Below, one piece after another: positions 41,333 to 50,096 of a DNA stretch of 64,000 nt; position 1 is the first letter of the stretch, and every line of letters begins with the position of its first letter. The stretch comes from Pseudoduganella buxea (GTDB lineage Bacteria > Pseudomonadota > Gammaproteobacteria > Burkholderiales > Burkholderiaceae_D). The stretch lies in NCBI RefSeq assembly GCF_009720835.1, contig NZ_WNKZ01000003.1:94052-158051 (forward strand), read 5' to 3'. The notes under the pieces were generated by a model. That model was not told the origin of the DNA. It did no database searches and was given only the letters and a program-made list of their open reading frames with translations. The position numbers and the translations under genes were made by a program.

Positions 41333-42496
41333 ATGGAGAGTTCCCGAATCGTGCAGTTCAGTTCGCGTCAACGCACTGTACTCGCCTGCCTGCTGGCAGC
41401 GCTGTGCGTGCTGGCCGCCGAAGGCATCCGCTGGGCCCGCGCCCACGACGGCGTCGTCCGGCCCACCACGGTCGACGTGCTCACGCCCGGGACGGCAAGC
41501 CTGACGGAAATCTCCAACAGCCTGATCCCCATGCCGCGCGACGTGCCGTCCGCCCACGCCAGTGCGCTGACCACACTCCCGGGTGACCGCATGCTGGCTT
41601 TCTGGTGGGCCGGCAGCCGCGAGAGCGGCCCCAACGTCAAGGTTTACGCGGCGCGCTGGACCAACGGCAAGTGGGGCCAGCCGTGGGAAGTGGCCAGCCG
41701 TGCATCGCTGGGCAAGGCCCTGGGCTTCGGCGTGCGCCGCATCGGCAATCCGGTGGCGTGGACGGCGCACGACGGCCGCATCCACCTGTATGTCGTGGCC
41801 ACGGGCCTGGGCGGCTGGGCCGCCTCGCGCCTGGTGCACCTGGTGTCGAACGACCAGGGCGTCAGCTTCGACGTCAAGCGCCTGCTGCCGATGTCGCCCC
41901 TGTTCAATACCAGCGTGCTGGTGCGCAATGCGCCCGTCGGCCTCGTCGACGGCGGCTGGTGGCTGCCCGTGTATTTCGAGATCGGCCTGAAGTACCCGAT
42001 GCTGATGGCGTCGAATGCCGACGGCGACCCGTCCTGGCTGGCCCGGATCGGCCGCCGCACCACCACCCTTCAGCCCACCCTCGTGCCCGTTTCGGCCACG
42101 GAAGTGCGGGCGTGGATGCGCGACGCCAGCGACGAGCAGCGCGTGCAGCAGGCCTACAGCCGCGACGGCGGCGCCAGCTGGGAGGACCTGCCGGCGCTGG
42201 ACCTGCCGAACCACAGCACGTCGCTGGCCGCGATCCGGCTGCGCAACGGCGAATTCCTGATGCTGCACAACCACGTGGCCGATGGCGCCAGCTCGCGCAG
42301 CATGCTGCGCCTGTCGCTGTCGAAGGACGGCCGCACGTGGCGCAAGCTGGCCGATATCGCCAACGGCGCGGCCGGCGACGAATTCTCCTACCCCACCATG
42401 CAGCAGGTCGGCAATGAGCTGCATGTTGCCTACACCCACCAGCGGCGTGCCATCGCCCACCACCGCTACCGCATTGCAATCGGAGACAACATCTGA
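41333..42496 (+). CDS. membrane-anchored BNR/sialidase-like beta-propeller protein
   Basis: The 387-residue protein has a signal anchor at about 12-30 (RTVLACLLAALCVLAAEG). It then has a six-bladed-propeller-type domain of the BNR_2 group. Asp-box motifs are visible as S-N-D-Q-G-V-S-F, S-R-D-G-G-A-S-W and S-K-D-G-R-T-W. GNPVAWTAHDGRIHLYVV matches the family core. The catalytic arginine triad and Tyr/Glu of true sialidases cannot be confirmed, so activity on sialic acid is unproven. The next gene overlaps its stop by one base, and the three genes 41333-44017 form one unit. GGAGAG lies close before the ATG. Confidence 0.8.
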   Translation: MESSRIVQFSSRQRTVLACLLAALCVLAAEGIRWARAHDGVVRPTTVDVLTPGTASLTEISNSLIPMPRDVPSAHASALTTLPGDRMLAFWWAGSRESGPNVKVYAARWTNGKWGQPWEVASRASLGKALGFGVRRIGNPVAWTAHDGRIHLYVVATGLGGWAASRLVHLVSNDQGVSFDVKRLLPMSPLFNTSVLVRNAPVGLVDGGWWLPVYFEIGLKYPMLMASNADGDPSWLARIGRRTTTLQPTLVPVSATEVRAWMRDASDEQRVQQAYSRDGGASWEDLPALDLPNHSTSLAAIRLRNGEFLMLHNHVADGASSRSMLRLSLSKDGRTWRKLADIANGAAGDEFSYPTMQQVGNELHVAYTHQRRAIAHHRYRIAIGDNI

Positions 42497-43221
42497 TGAG
42501 CCTGCCCGATCTCGCCTGGCAAGTCATGTATGGCCGGCTGGCCTGGGCCATCGTCGCCGCCACCGTGTTGCTGGCGCCCCTGCCGGCCGCGCGCACCTTG
42601 TCGGGCCGACGCTTCGCCGCGCTGCTGGCCGGCCTGGCCGCGCTGTTCCTGCTGCCCGGCGCGGCGTCGCCGGCACACTGGCTGGGCCTGGCATTCCAGT
42701 ATCCCAGCGGCCTGCTGGTGGCCTGCTGCGTGCTGCAACTGCTGCGAAGCCGCCGCCCGGCGCGGAACGACACGGCTGTCATGTCGCCCGTGCTGGCAAG
42801 CGTCATCGTTGCCGCCGGTACCATCCTGTACCTGGACGCCATGGGCCTCCTGACCCAGGGCTATTACTATATGGGCTTCGGCCCGGCCGGCGCCCCCGCC
42901 CTGGCGGTGCTGGGCGCGCTGGGCTGCGTGGCCGCCATCGTGGCCGAACGGGCCCGCACGCAAGCGGTGGCGCTGCTGGCGGCGATCCTGCTGTTCTCGC
43001 TGCTTCGCCTGCCGACGGGCAACCTGTGGGACGCCCTGCTCGACCCGTTCCTGTGGGCCTGGGCCATCGTCACGCTGGCCGTGCTGGCCGTGCGCCGTGC
43101 CGCGCGACATGGCGCCGTTGCCGCGCCGGTCCAGGCACCGGCCCCGTTGCTGGTGCCGGACGCCGTGGGCGTGACGATAGAACATTCTTCAACCATCAAG
43201 GAGCACGTCAGTGGCAGCTAA
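42496..43221 (+). CDS. polytopic inner-membrane protein of unknown function
   Basis: The 241-residue protein has about seven hydrophobic segments and a soluble C-terminal tail (about 205-241). I do not recognise a family. Its ATG overlaps the TGA of the BNR-protein gene (TGATG), and its end overlaps the next gene by 11 bases, so all three are translationally coupled. This supports a shared function at the cell envelope, perhaps handling a glycan or lipid-linked substrate. The last point is inference. Confidence 0.75.
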   Translation: MSLPDLAWQVMYGRLAWAIVAATVLLAPLPAARTLSGRRFAALLAGLAALFLLPGAASPAHWLGLAFQYPSGLLVACCVLQLLRSRRPARNDTAVMSPVLASVIVAAGTILYLDAMGLLTQGYYYMGFGPAGAPALAVLGALGCVAAIVAERARTQAVALLAAILLFSLLRLPTGNLWDALLDPFLWAWAIVTLAVLAVRRAARHGAVAAPVQAPAPLLVPDAVGVTIEHSSTIKEHVSGS

Positions 43222-44017
43222 GAAATTGCATTCCCATCCGGTGATCGTCATGGCGATCATCATCAACGTGTTCGTGCTGGGCCTGGCCGTGGCCTGGTCC
43301 GGCCCGGACCTGACGAAGCTGTGGCGCCTGCTGGGCGAAGACGGCATCGTCGAATGGATGCAGTTCCTGTGCTTTGCCGTGCTGTCCGGCATGCTGGGAT
43401 TTGCCACCGTGCAACGCTGGCGGCAGTCGCGCCGCTTCAGCCTGGAGCTGCTGGCCCTGGGCGGCCTGACGGCGCTGGTGGCGCTGGCCGCACTGGAAGA
43501 AATCAGCTGGTTCCAGCGCATCCTGCAGATCCAGTCGCCAGAGTTCTTCCTGCAAAACAACAAGCAGTCGGAAACGAACCTGCACAACCTGGCCGTCGGC
43601 AGCGAGAGCCTGCACAAGGCCGTGCTGCTGAAGATCATCGCCCTGGTGGGCCTGACACACAACCTGGTGCTGCCGCTGCTGGCCCGCGTCAAGCCGGGCG
43701 TGCGCCGCTGGGTCGAGGACCTGGGCCTGTACCTGCCGCCGCTGGGCGCGTCGATCGTCTACCTGGTGCTGGTGGCCCTGTCGCACGCGCTGATCGAGCA
43801 TCCCCGCAAGGGCGAGCTGGGCGAAATGTTCGGCGCCGTGCACTACCTGGCCACCGTGTTCGCCGCCTACTTCACGGGCTACAACTACGGCAAGCCGGCC
43901 CTGTTCGAAAACAAGGCCGACGCCTGCCGCCTCTCCGCCCTGTTCGCCATGCAGCTGGCCTTCCTGCTGATGGTGGCATGGATGCTCAGCGCCGGCGCCG
44001 GCGCGATGTCGTCCTGA
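43211..44017 (+). CDS. polytopic membrane protein with EEISW...NLHN motif
   Basis: Translation starts at GTG 43211, seven bases after AAGGAG. The 268-residue protein has about seven membrane helices. Between helices 3 and 4 it carries a charged motif, E-E-I-S-W-F-Q-R, and about 22 residues later N-K-Q-S-E-T-N-L-H-N. I recall this pairing from uncharacterised membrane proteins in many phyla, usually as EEISWGQR and NxQxExNLHN, which suggests an enzymatic site. No function is established to my knowledge. It is the last gene of the BNR unit. Confidence 0.75.
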   Translation: MAAKKLHSHPVIVMAIIINVFVLGLAVAWSGPDLTKLWRLLGEDGIVEWMQFLCFAVLSGMLGFATVQRWRQSRRFSLELLALGGLTALVALAALEEISWFQRILQIQSPEFFLQNNKQSETNLHNLAVGSESLHKAVLLKIIALVGLTHNLVLPLLARVKPGVRRWVEDLGLYLPPLGASIVYLVLVALSHALIEHPRKGELGEMFGAVHYLATVFAAYFTGYNYGKPALFENKADACRLSALFAMQLAFLLMVAWMLSAGAGAMSS

Positions 44018-44038
44018 TGCACCAGGCCGGGTCGCCCG

Positions 44039-44629
44039 TCACCCCTGCGACGGCGGCACCGGCTCCCATTTTGGCGATACCGGCTTGACGCCCTCCTCTG
44101 GCAATTCCGCCGGCAAGGCTTCCTCCGGCAGCAAGGCCTTGGCCTTCTTGCCGGCCGGACAAGGCTTGCATGCGCCCGCCTTGCGGCCGAAGTCGCGCAC
44201 CTTCTCCAGCTTCATCGGCACCGTCTCGTCGCCGCAATAGCCGCCGTCCAGGGTCAATACATCGCCATTGGGCGAGAATTTACCGCTCACCGTGCGCGGC
44301 TCGCCTTCGGCCGGCTGCACGGTGAAATACATCATTTTCCCCCGCGGATCGACATTGACCTCGCTGGCTACCAGCGGCCATGACAATCCACCGGCCGTGT
44401 ACTCGTAGATCACCGTATCGACTTCGGCAAAGCGCTGCAAGGTGATGCGCTGGCCGCCGAACTCGCCACTGTCCGGATTCACGCACAAATCGGAGTACAC
44501 CACCATGCCGTGGCGGGGCACGCCGCCCCGCTCGGCCGCGCGGCCGTTCGGCGCGGCGGAAGCGGCCGACAGCGCGGCACAGGAGGCGATCAGAATGGCG
44601 CCGGCGGCGGCGCGGTGGCTGGTTTTCAT
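44039..44629 (-). CDS. secreted protein of unknown function
   Basis: The start at MKTSHRAAAGAILIASCAALSAASA gives 196 residues with a signal peptide (about 1-26). Cysteines appear in YSDLCVNPDSG, GGYCGDE and ACKPCPAGKK, which could form disulphides. The tail is Pro/Glu-rich (LPEEALPAELPEEG). The family is not recognised. It converges on the BNR unit. The IS element at 44712 sits 82 bases upstream of its start and may have changed its promoter. Confidence 0.7.
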   Translation of the reverse strand: MKTSHRAAAGAILIASCAALSAASAAPNGRAAERGGVPRHGMVVYSDLCVNPDSGEFGGQRITLQRFAEVDTVIYEYTAGGLSWPLVASEVNVDPRGKMMYFTVQPAEGEPRTVSGKFSPNGDVLTLDGGYCGDETVPMKLEKVRDFGRKAGACKPCPAGKKAKALLPEEALPAELPEEGVKPVSPKWEPVPPSQG

Positions 44630-44711
44630 GGCAGGCAGGGTGAAATGAACTGGCGCCATTCTACCTGCTTCACCCGCCGCGCCGGCCTGGCGGAACGGCA
44701 GGCGAAAAAAA

Positions 44712-45802
44712 GGCGCTGTGCCCCGGTCGCAAGGAACTTGTTGGCTCGACCATTGTCATACCGTAAGTTGGCATCAGCCAGACGGAGGCGGGCATGGAAA
44801 TCGACGAGTACGCGGCGGTGCGGACGCAGTGCCTGGCGTGGCTGACCAGGCTGACCGGAGAGCAGGGAGATGGGTTGCGCCGTCTGTTCGAACGTTGTGC
44901 CTCGCTGGCCGATTGCCTGGCCATCATCGAGGAACGGGGCGCGCGCCTGCGCCGATGCCCGCACTGCGACGGCGACAAGCTGTACCGCCACGGCATCCTG
45001 CGCGGCCTGCAGCGCTACCGCTGCCGGGATTGCCACCGAAGCTTCAATGCGCTGACCGATACCCCGCTGGCGTTTATCCGCCTGCGCGAAAAATGGCTAC
45101 CGTTCCTGCAGTGCATGCTCGGTTCGATGACCGTGCGCGCGGCAGCGGAAACGACCGGCATCCACCGCAACACGAGCTTTCGCTGGCGCCACCGCTTTCT
45201 TGCCATGGCCAAGGACGATCGGCCCCAACCCTTGAGCGGCATCGTCGAGGCCGACGAAACGTATTTACTGGAATCGCAGAAGGGCTCGCGTCACATGACG
45301 CGTCCTCCCCGGCGGCGAGGTGGTCATGCGAAAAAGCGGGGCATCAGCGGCGAACTGGACTGCATTCTCGTGGCGCGCGACCGGCAAGGGCGTACCTGCG
45401 ATTTCGTCCCGGGGCGCGGGCCCGTCACGGCGGCGCAGTTGCAGCAGCATTTGTTACCCGTGCTGGACAAGGCCGTCCTGCTGGCCACCGATGCGGCGAC
45501 AGCCTATCGGGATTTTGCGAAAGATCACGGCATCGCACACCGGGCCGTCAATTTGCGCCAGGGCGAGCGGGCGCTGGGGGAAATCCACGTGCAGAACGTG
45601 AACCGGTATCACGCCGTGTTCAAGAGCTGGCTGATCCGCTTTCACGGCGTGGCGAGCCGCTACCTGCCCCACTACCTGGGCTGGATACACGAGCTCGACT
45701 GTCGGCACCTGAGCACGCCGCAGCAATTTTTACGGGCTGCATTATTCCCGGCAGGAAGTTGAATGCTGAGTGGACAGTTCACTGCGACCGGGTGACAGCG
45801 CC
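44712..45802 (+). mobile_element. intact IS1595-type insertion sequence (1091 bp)
   Basis: The terminal inverted repeats of about 27 bases start GGCGCTGTGCCCCGGTCGCA on the left and GGCGCTGTCACCCGGTCGCA on the right (reverse complement). One transposase gene fills the element. The flanks are A-tracts (44705-44711 and 45803-45812), so an 8-base target duplication, typical of the family, cannot be read exactly. The insertion lies in the T-tract of the porin terminator. A decayed copy of the left end occurs at 7767-7899. Confidence 0.93.
44794..45762 (+). CDS. IS1595-family transposase
   Basis: The 322-residue transposase has an N-terminal zinc-ribbon, C-P-H-C and C-R-D-C about 20 residues apart (about 50-75). 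A helix-turn-helix region follows (TVRAAAETTGIHRNTSFRWRHRF). The DDE/ISXO2-like catalytic domain has Asp in G-I-V-E-A-D-E-T-Y and L-L-A-T-D-A-A-T. The third catalytic position lies in the NRYHAVFKSWLIRFHGVA region. The frame is intact, so the element may still be active. Confidence 0.93.
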   Translation: MEIDEYAAVRTQCLAWLTRLTGEQGDGLRRLFERCASLADCLAIIEERGARLRRCPHCDGDKLYRHGILRGLQRYRCRDCHRSFNALTDTPLAFIRLREKWLPFLQCMLGSMTVRAAAETTGIHRNTSFRWRHRFLAMAKDDRPQPLSGIVEADETYLLESQKGSRHMTRPPRRRGGHAKKRGISGELDCILVARDRQGRTCDFVPGRGPVTAAQLQQHLLPVLDKAVLLATDAATAYRDFAKDHGIAHRAVNLRQGERALGEIHVQNVNRYHAVFKSWLIRFHGVASRYLPHYLGWIHELDCRHLSTPQQFLRAALFPAGS

Positions 45803-45810
45803 AAAAAAAA

Positions 45811-45834
45811 AACCGGCTGCCGAAGCAGCCGGTT
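45811..45834 (-). terminator. terminator of the general porin gene, interrupted by the IS
   Basis: AACCGGCTGC / GCAGCCGGTT with loop CGAA lies 20 bases after the porin stop codon. Its T-tract on the minus strand (A-run 45803-45812) adjoins the right end of the IS element, so the hairpin and part of the tract survive. Confidence 0.88.
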
Positions 45835-45854
45835 CTCATCAACCAAGCAGAAGC

Positions 45855-46934
45855 TTAGAAGGAGTGACGGATACCGACGTTGAACGCGGTGTCGCCCGTA
45901 CCGACTTCGGAATTGCCGCCAACCGTGTAGGAAGCGCCATTCTTGTTGTCGATCTTGGCGTACGACGCGTAGGCGGTCGTGCGCTTCGAGATGTCGTGCA
46001 TGTAGCCGATGGCCCACTGGTTGGCATCGCGGTTGAACGATTCGCGGTCATCCGTGTGGATGACGGAAGCGATGACTTTACCGGAAGCGGCGACAGGGAT
46101 CTGCACGCCGACCAGGCCGTTGCGGGTGTCGGTCGATGCGGTGATCGGCGCGGTCGTGTAGGCAGCGGCGTTCGGCAGCGTCGAGCTGTTCAGGCCCTTG
46201 TTCTGACCGTAAGCGAAGAATGCCTTGGCGACTTTGAAGTCATAGTTCACGGCCAGCAGGCTGTTGTGGCCGATGTCGCGTTGCTGGGTCGGTGCCACGC
46301 CGGTGGCGGTGTCGTTGTTGCGGTTGTTGTAGGCCAGACGGGCGTTCAGGGGACCGTTGGCGTACGACAGGGCAGCGCTCAGCTGGCGGCCAGCCGACGA
46401 TTCGGACTGCTCGCCGAAGCCGTAGAACACTTCGCCGGAGAAGCCATTGAACACTGGGGTCTGGTACACGACAGCATTGCTGTTGCGCAGGTTGGCGCCG
46501 TTCGCTGGGAACAGGTTTTTCGCCGAACCGGCCAGGCCGGCTGCGAACGGGTCGGCAACTTGTGCCAGCGCGTTGTACCAAGGGGTGTACTGGCGGCCGA
46601 CGGTGATCGTGCCGGCGGTTGCCGAACGCAGACCGACGAAGGCTTGACGGTTGAACAGGGTGTTCGACGCGTCCAGCTGGCCGTCATCGACCTTGTAGCC
46701 CGTTTCCAGGGTGAAGATTGCGGACAGGCCGCCACCCAGGTCTTCCGTACCGCGGAAGCCGATACGTGAAGCGTTGGCGTTGCCGGAGGAGACCTTGGTC
46801 ACATTGCCTGCTTTACCGCCGCGTTCGCTGACAATGCCAGCGTCCACGATACCGTAAATCGTTACATTCGACTGTGCAAAAGCGGCGCTGCTCATTGCGC
46901 CCAGAACTGCGACGGAGATTAGAGTTTTTTTCAT
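45855..46934 (-). CDS. general porin, Burkholderiales type
   Basis: The start at MKKTLISVAVLGAMSSAAFAQ gives 359 residues with a signal peptide (about 1-20). The first strand is SNVTIYGIVDAGIV and the last residues are G-I-R-H-S-F, the outer-membrane C-terminal Phe. PVFNGFSGEVFYGFGEQ and the NTLFNRQAFVGL segment match the trimeric general porins of Betaproteobacteria, which pass small hydrophilic solutes. This is a different family from the barrel proteins at 1563-6622. The upstream ORF extension of ten residues has no support. Confidence 0.93.
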   Translation of the reverse strand: MKKTLISVAVLGAMSSAAFAQSNVTIYGIVDAGIVSERGGKAGNVTKVSSGNANASRIGFRGTEDLGGGLSAIFTLETGYKVDDGQLDASNTLFNRQAFVGLRSATAGTITVGRQYTPWYNALAQVADPFAAGLAGSAKNLFPANGANLRNSNAVVYQTPVFNGFSGEVFYGFGEQSESSAGRQLSAALSYANGPLNARLAYNNRNNDTATGVAPTQQRDIGHNSLLAVNYDFKVAKAFFAYGQNKGLNSSTLPNAAAYTTAPITASTDTRNGLVGVQIPVAASGKVIASVIHTDDRESFNRDANQWAIGYMHDISKRTTAYASYAKIDNKNGASYTVGGNSEVGTGDTAFNVGIRHSF

Positions 46935-47085
46935 TACAGGTTCCTTCAGTTGTGTTGCATGCAAAAAAAGAAAAGCAACGGCTTAACTCGGTCTTGCGGC
47001 GCCTTGCCGAACCTACCGGCCGGCACCGCTTATGGTGAGGGCAAACCCCGATTTGCCACTGTGCCGTCAGACGGCGCTCACTCTT

Positions 47086-48726
47086 TTATTGTCGCGGCCG
47101 ATTCAATCGTGCCGGCTTCGAATCAGTGCGCGAGGCACTGGAGGCGGCACTATACTGATGGTTTGGCAATCCATCAAGTGTAAAGATGCTCACAAGCTGG
47201 GCCAGGCTGGCAGCCTGGTCCTGCATGCTGTGCGATGCGGCGGTGGCTTCTTCCACCAATGCCGCGTTCTGTTGCGTCACTGCGTCCATCTGGGCGATCG
47301 CTTCGTTCACCTGCACGATGCCGGCGCTTTGCTGCTGTCCGGCGACCGTGATTTCACCCATGATATCGGTGACCCGGCGCACGCTGACCACCACTTCCTC
47401 CATCGTGCTGCCGGCCTGGTTGACCAGCTTCGTGCCCGCTTCGACCTGCTCGACGGAATCGCCGATCAGTTCCTTGATCTCGCGTGCCGCCGATGCCGAC
47501 CGCTGTGCCAGGTTACGCACCTCGGAGGCGACGACGGCGAAGCCACGTCCCTGCTCGCCGGCACGGGCCGCTTCCACGGCCGCGTTCAGCGCGAGGATAT
47601 TGGTCTGGAACGCGATGCCGTCGATGACACTGGTAATGTCCGAAATCTTCTTCGCCGACTCGTTGATCGTGCCCATCTTGTCGACCACCTGCGACACCAC
47701 CTGGCCGCCCTGTTCGGCGATCGACGACGCATTCAGCGCCAGCTGGTTGGCCTGGCGCGCGCTGTCGGAATTGTGACGCACGGTGGTGGTCAGTTCTTCC
47801 ATCGACGCCGCCGTTTCTTCCAGCGAGCTGGCCTGCGACTCGGTACGACCCGACAGGTCCAGGTTGCCGGCCACCACCTGCTGTGCCGCGCTCGCGATCG
47901 TGTCGGTTGCGTGGCGTACCTGGCCCACAATATTGGACAGGCTGTCGCGCATCGACTTCATCGCGAACAGCAGGCTGGTCTTGTCGCCCGGACGGGTATC
48001 GACCGCCACATTCAGCTGGCCGGCGGCAATCATGTTGGCCAGCTTCACCGCGTACTGCGGTTCGCCGCCCAGGGTATTGACCAGCCAGCGCGTAATCACC
48101 AGCGCACCCAGGGCACCAAGGGCAACACTGATCACCAGCAAACCGAAGATCCAGTTGCGGGAGGCATTGTATACCTGATCACCAAATTCTGCTGCGCGGT
48201 TGCCGCCGTCGCCATAAAGCTTGACCAGCTTGTCCACCTGGCCGCGCAGGGAAACGATCAGTTTGTTCGATTCGCCGCGGATCAGCTTCTTCGCCAGGGC
48301 CTGGTCGCCGGCACGCACGGCGGCGCGCAGTTTCGCGTCCTCGACCATGTAGCGGTCCCACATCGACAGGAATTCGTCATACAAGGCCTGCTCTTCCGGC
48401 GTCTTGATCAGCTTGACGAAATCGTCCTGCATCTTCTTCAGGTCGACCAGGTCGTTGGCGATGACCTTGTCGTATTTGTCGAGGTCGGCCACGTCATCGG
48501 AAATGATGTACTGCAGTTCGCGGGTGCGGACCCGGGCGATCTGCGACTTGATGTCCTGGATCACGCGCATGGCCGGCATCCAGCGCGAGGACAGGTCCGT
48601 GGCCGTGTCGTTGACCTTGGACAGCTGGTTGATGGAGAACAGGCCGACGAAGGCCGTCATGACCAGAACGGCAGCAAAAGCCAGTCCCAGCTTGGTTGAG
48701 AGCTTGCGCTCGGTGAGCCACTTCAT
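47086..48726 (-). CDS. methyl-accepting chemotaxis protein with four-helix-bundle sensor
   Basis: The start at [17 protein letters not shown] (48726) gives 546 residues. Membrane helices are at about 11-31 and 189-213. They enclose a helical periplasmic sensor of the 4HB_MCP type ([39 protein letters not shown]). HAMP and the MCP signalling domain follow, with the same hairpin tip as the receptor at 7961. The C-terminal extension after the coiled coil ([16 protein letters not shown]) is polar and lacks a CheR/CheB pentapeptide. The ligand is unknown. Confidence 0.93.
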   Translation of the reverse strand: MKWLTERKLSTKLGLAFAAVLVMTAFVGLFSINQLSKVNDTATDLSSRWMPAMRVIQDIKSQIARVRTRELQYIISDDVADLDKYDKVIANDLVDLKKMQDDFVKLIKTPEEQALYDEFLSMWDRYMVEDAKLRAAVRAGDQALAKKLIRGESNKLIVSLRGQVDKLVKLYGDGGNRAAEFGDQVYNASRNWIFGLLVISVALGALGALVITRWLVNTLGGEPQYAVKLANMIAAGQLNVAVDTRPGDKTSLLFAMKSMRDSLSNIVGQVRHATDTIASAAQQVVAGNLDLSGRTESQASSLEETAASMEELTTTVRHNSDSARQANQLALNASSIAEQGGQVVSQVVDKMGTINESAKKISDITSVIDGIAFQTNILALNAAVEAARAGEQGRGFAVVASEVRNLAQRSASAAREIKELIGDSVEQVEAGTKLVNQAGSTMEEVVVSVRRVTDIMGEITVAGQQQSAGIVQVNEAIAQMDAVTQQNAALVEEATAASHSMQDQAASLAQLVSIFTLDGLPNHQYSAASSASRTDSKPARLNRPRQ

Positions 48727-49042
48727 TGTGAGGTCCTTGACGAAATCAGGTTTAAGCAACGATATTGCCGCATGGCAAAATTCTAGCGCATTGTAACAAT
48801 CCGTGCCTTGCCCCACGAGGAAAACGGCCCTATCCGGGCACATCTGTCGTTTTTGTGGGTGTACAAAACTTCATTCTGAAAGTTCCGTCAAGCTCTGACG
48901 AAACAGGCAACTAAGCCTACGGTTGAGGGCGCTCTGCGGAGAAAGCTTTAGAAATGAATGAACTGGAAGCAATCTTGCCAATGCTGCAACGCAACAAATT
49001 GTTCTTGAATGTAATAAAGAACTGGTCCAGAATGCAGTTTTT
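48727..49042. other. intergenic region between chemoreceptor and dioxygenase genes
   Basis: The 349-base gap between two divergent genes (48727-49075) holds the promoters of both. No ORF with support was seen. The end of the gap contains a 16-base palindrome (49043-49058), listed separately. The part 48940-49040 is A+T-rich and probably contains the dioxygenase promoter. Confidence 0.5.
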
Positions 49043-49058
49043 ATTGCCGTACGGCAAT
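49043..49058. promoter_or_regulatory. perfect 16-base palindrome before the dioxygenase gene
   Basis: ATTGCCGTACGGCAAT is fully self-complementary. It ends 17 bases before the start codon at 49076. A repressor operator or a leader hairpin is possible, and the size fits a dimeric regulator such as those of the GntR or TetR type. No regulator is assigned. Confidence 0.5.
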
Positions 49059-49075
49059 TCAAACAAAGGACCACC

Positions 49076-50050
49076 ATGTTTTCGACCATTGAACAAAGCG
49101 GCAACATCTCTGTCGTAAAAACCAACTTCTCGTGGGGCGAAGATCTGGCCCACATCATTGCCATCATCGACCGCTACTTCGACGACTTCAACGGCAACGG
49201 CTTCTACCCGCACCCGGACGAGGAAGCGCTGCAGCGCGAGCTGCTGGCCGTGCCAACCCTGCGCGATTTCGCCGCCCACCTGGCCATCAGCAAGGCGCGC
49301 GGCGTGGCCATCACCGACCTGGGCCTGGCCGGCCTGTCGGAGGCGCACCGTAACGCTGCCCTGTACGCCATCGCGCTGACGCAGGGCTTTCCCACGTCGA
49401 CCGACCAGCGCACCCACCGGGTGGCATGGGATGTGCGGGCACGCCAGGGCGTACAGTCGAAGTTCGTCACCTTCTCGGAGCGCACGGGCACGGCCGACAT
49501 GCATACCGATTCCTCGTTCTACCCGATGCCGGAAGAACAATTCCTCCTGTACGTCGTATCGTCGGCCCGTTGCAACGGCGGCGAATCGCTGCTGATCGAC
49601 GTCGAGGACATCGTCGCGGAACTGCAACGCACTCCCGAAGGCAGCGCGGCCTACACCCTGTTGCGCACGGCCCAGGTACCGTTCCGCGTCCCGTCCGTGT
49701 ATGCGGCCCAGGACGAACAGGTCGAGCTATTCTACGCGCCCGTATTCCACGGCGATGGCCTTTCGATGCGGTGGCGCTACGATTCGATTGAAAAAGGTCT
49801 TGCGGCGCGTCCCGATATGGCGACGCCGGAACTGGTGGCGGCCGTCCAGCTGCTCAACAGCATCATCGAAAAGAACGCGCCCCGCTTCACGCGCCAGCTG
49901 CCGGACGATACACTGCTGTGGGCGGACAACCACCGCACCCTGCACGGCCGCGCCATGTATACGGACCCGGGCCGTCACCTGATCCGCATCCGTGTCTCGA
50001 GCACGCCGAACGCCCTGCGCGTCGGCCCGTCCGGCATTTCGGCCGACTGA
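49076..50050 (+). CDS. TauD/TfdA-type Fe(II)/2-oxoglutarate-dependent dioxygenase
   Basis: The 324-residue protein has the facial triad of the family: H143-x-D145 (in A-D-M-H-T-D-S-S-F) and the distal H290 (N-H-R-T-L-H-G-R), with R304 or R306 to bind 2-oxoglutarate. Such enzymes hydroxylate or desaturate small molecules. The N-terminal about 80 residues (WGEDLAHIIAIIDRYFDDFNGNGFY) are not typical of TauD and resemble stand-alone amino-acid-type hydroxylases. The substrate is unknown. AAAGGA precedes the ATG, and an AEC permease gene follows after 46 bases. Confidence 0.88.
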   Translation: MFSTIEQSGNISVVKTNFSWGEDLAHIIAIIDRYFDDFNGNGFYPHPDEEALQRELLAVPTLRDFAAHLAISKARGVAITDLGLAGLSEAHRNAALYAIALTQGFPTSTDQRTHRVAWDVRARQGVQSKFVTFSERTGTADMHTDSSFYPMPEEQFLLYVVSSARCNGGESLLIDVEDIVAELQRTPEGSAAYTLLRTAQVPFRVPSVYAAQDEQVELFYAPVFHGDGLSMRWRYDSIEKGLAARPDMATPELVAAVQLLNSIIEKNAPRFTRQLPDDTLLWADNHRTLHGRAMYTDPGRHLIRIRVSSTPNALRVGPSGISAD

Positions 50051-50096
50051 TCGGCCCGACACCGGACCGACCTTGCCGCTCCTTCGATAGAATTTC

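Noticed and set aside
41333..42496. Calling the BNR protein a sialidase
   Set aside because: Asp-boxes are present, but the arginine triad and nucleophilic Tyr could not be located, so only the fold is claimed.
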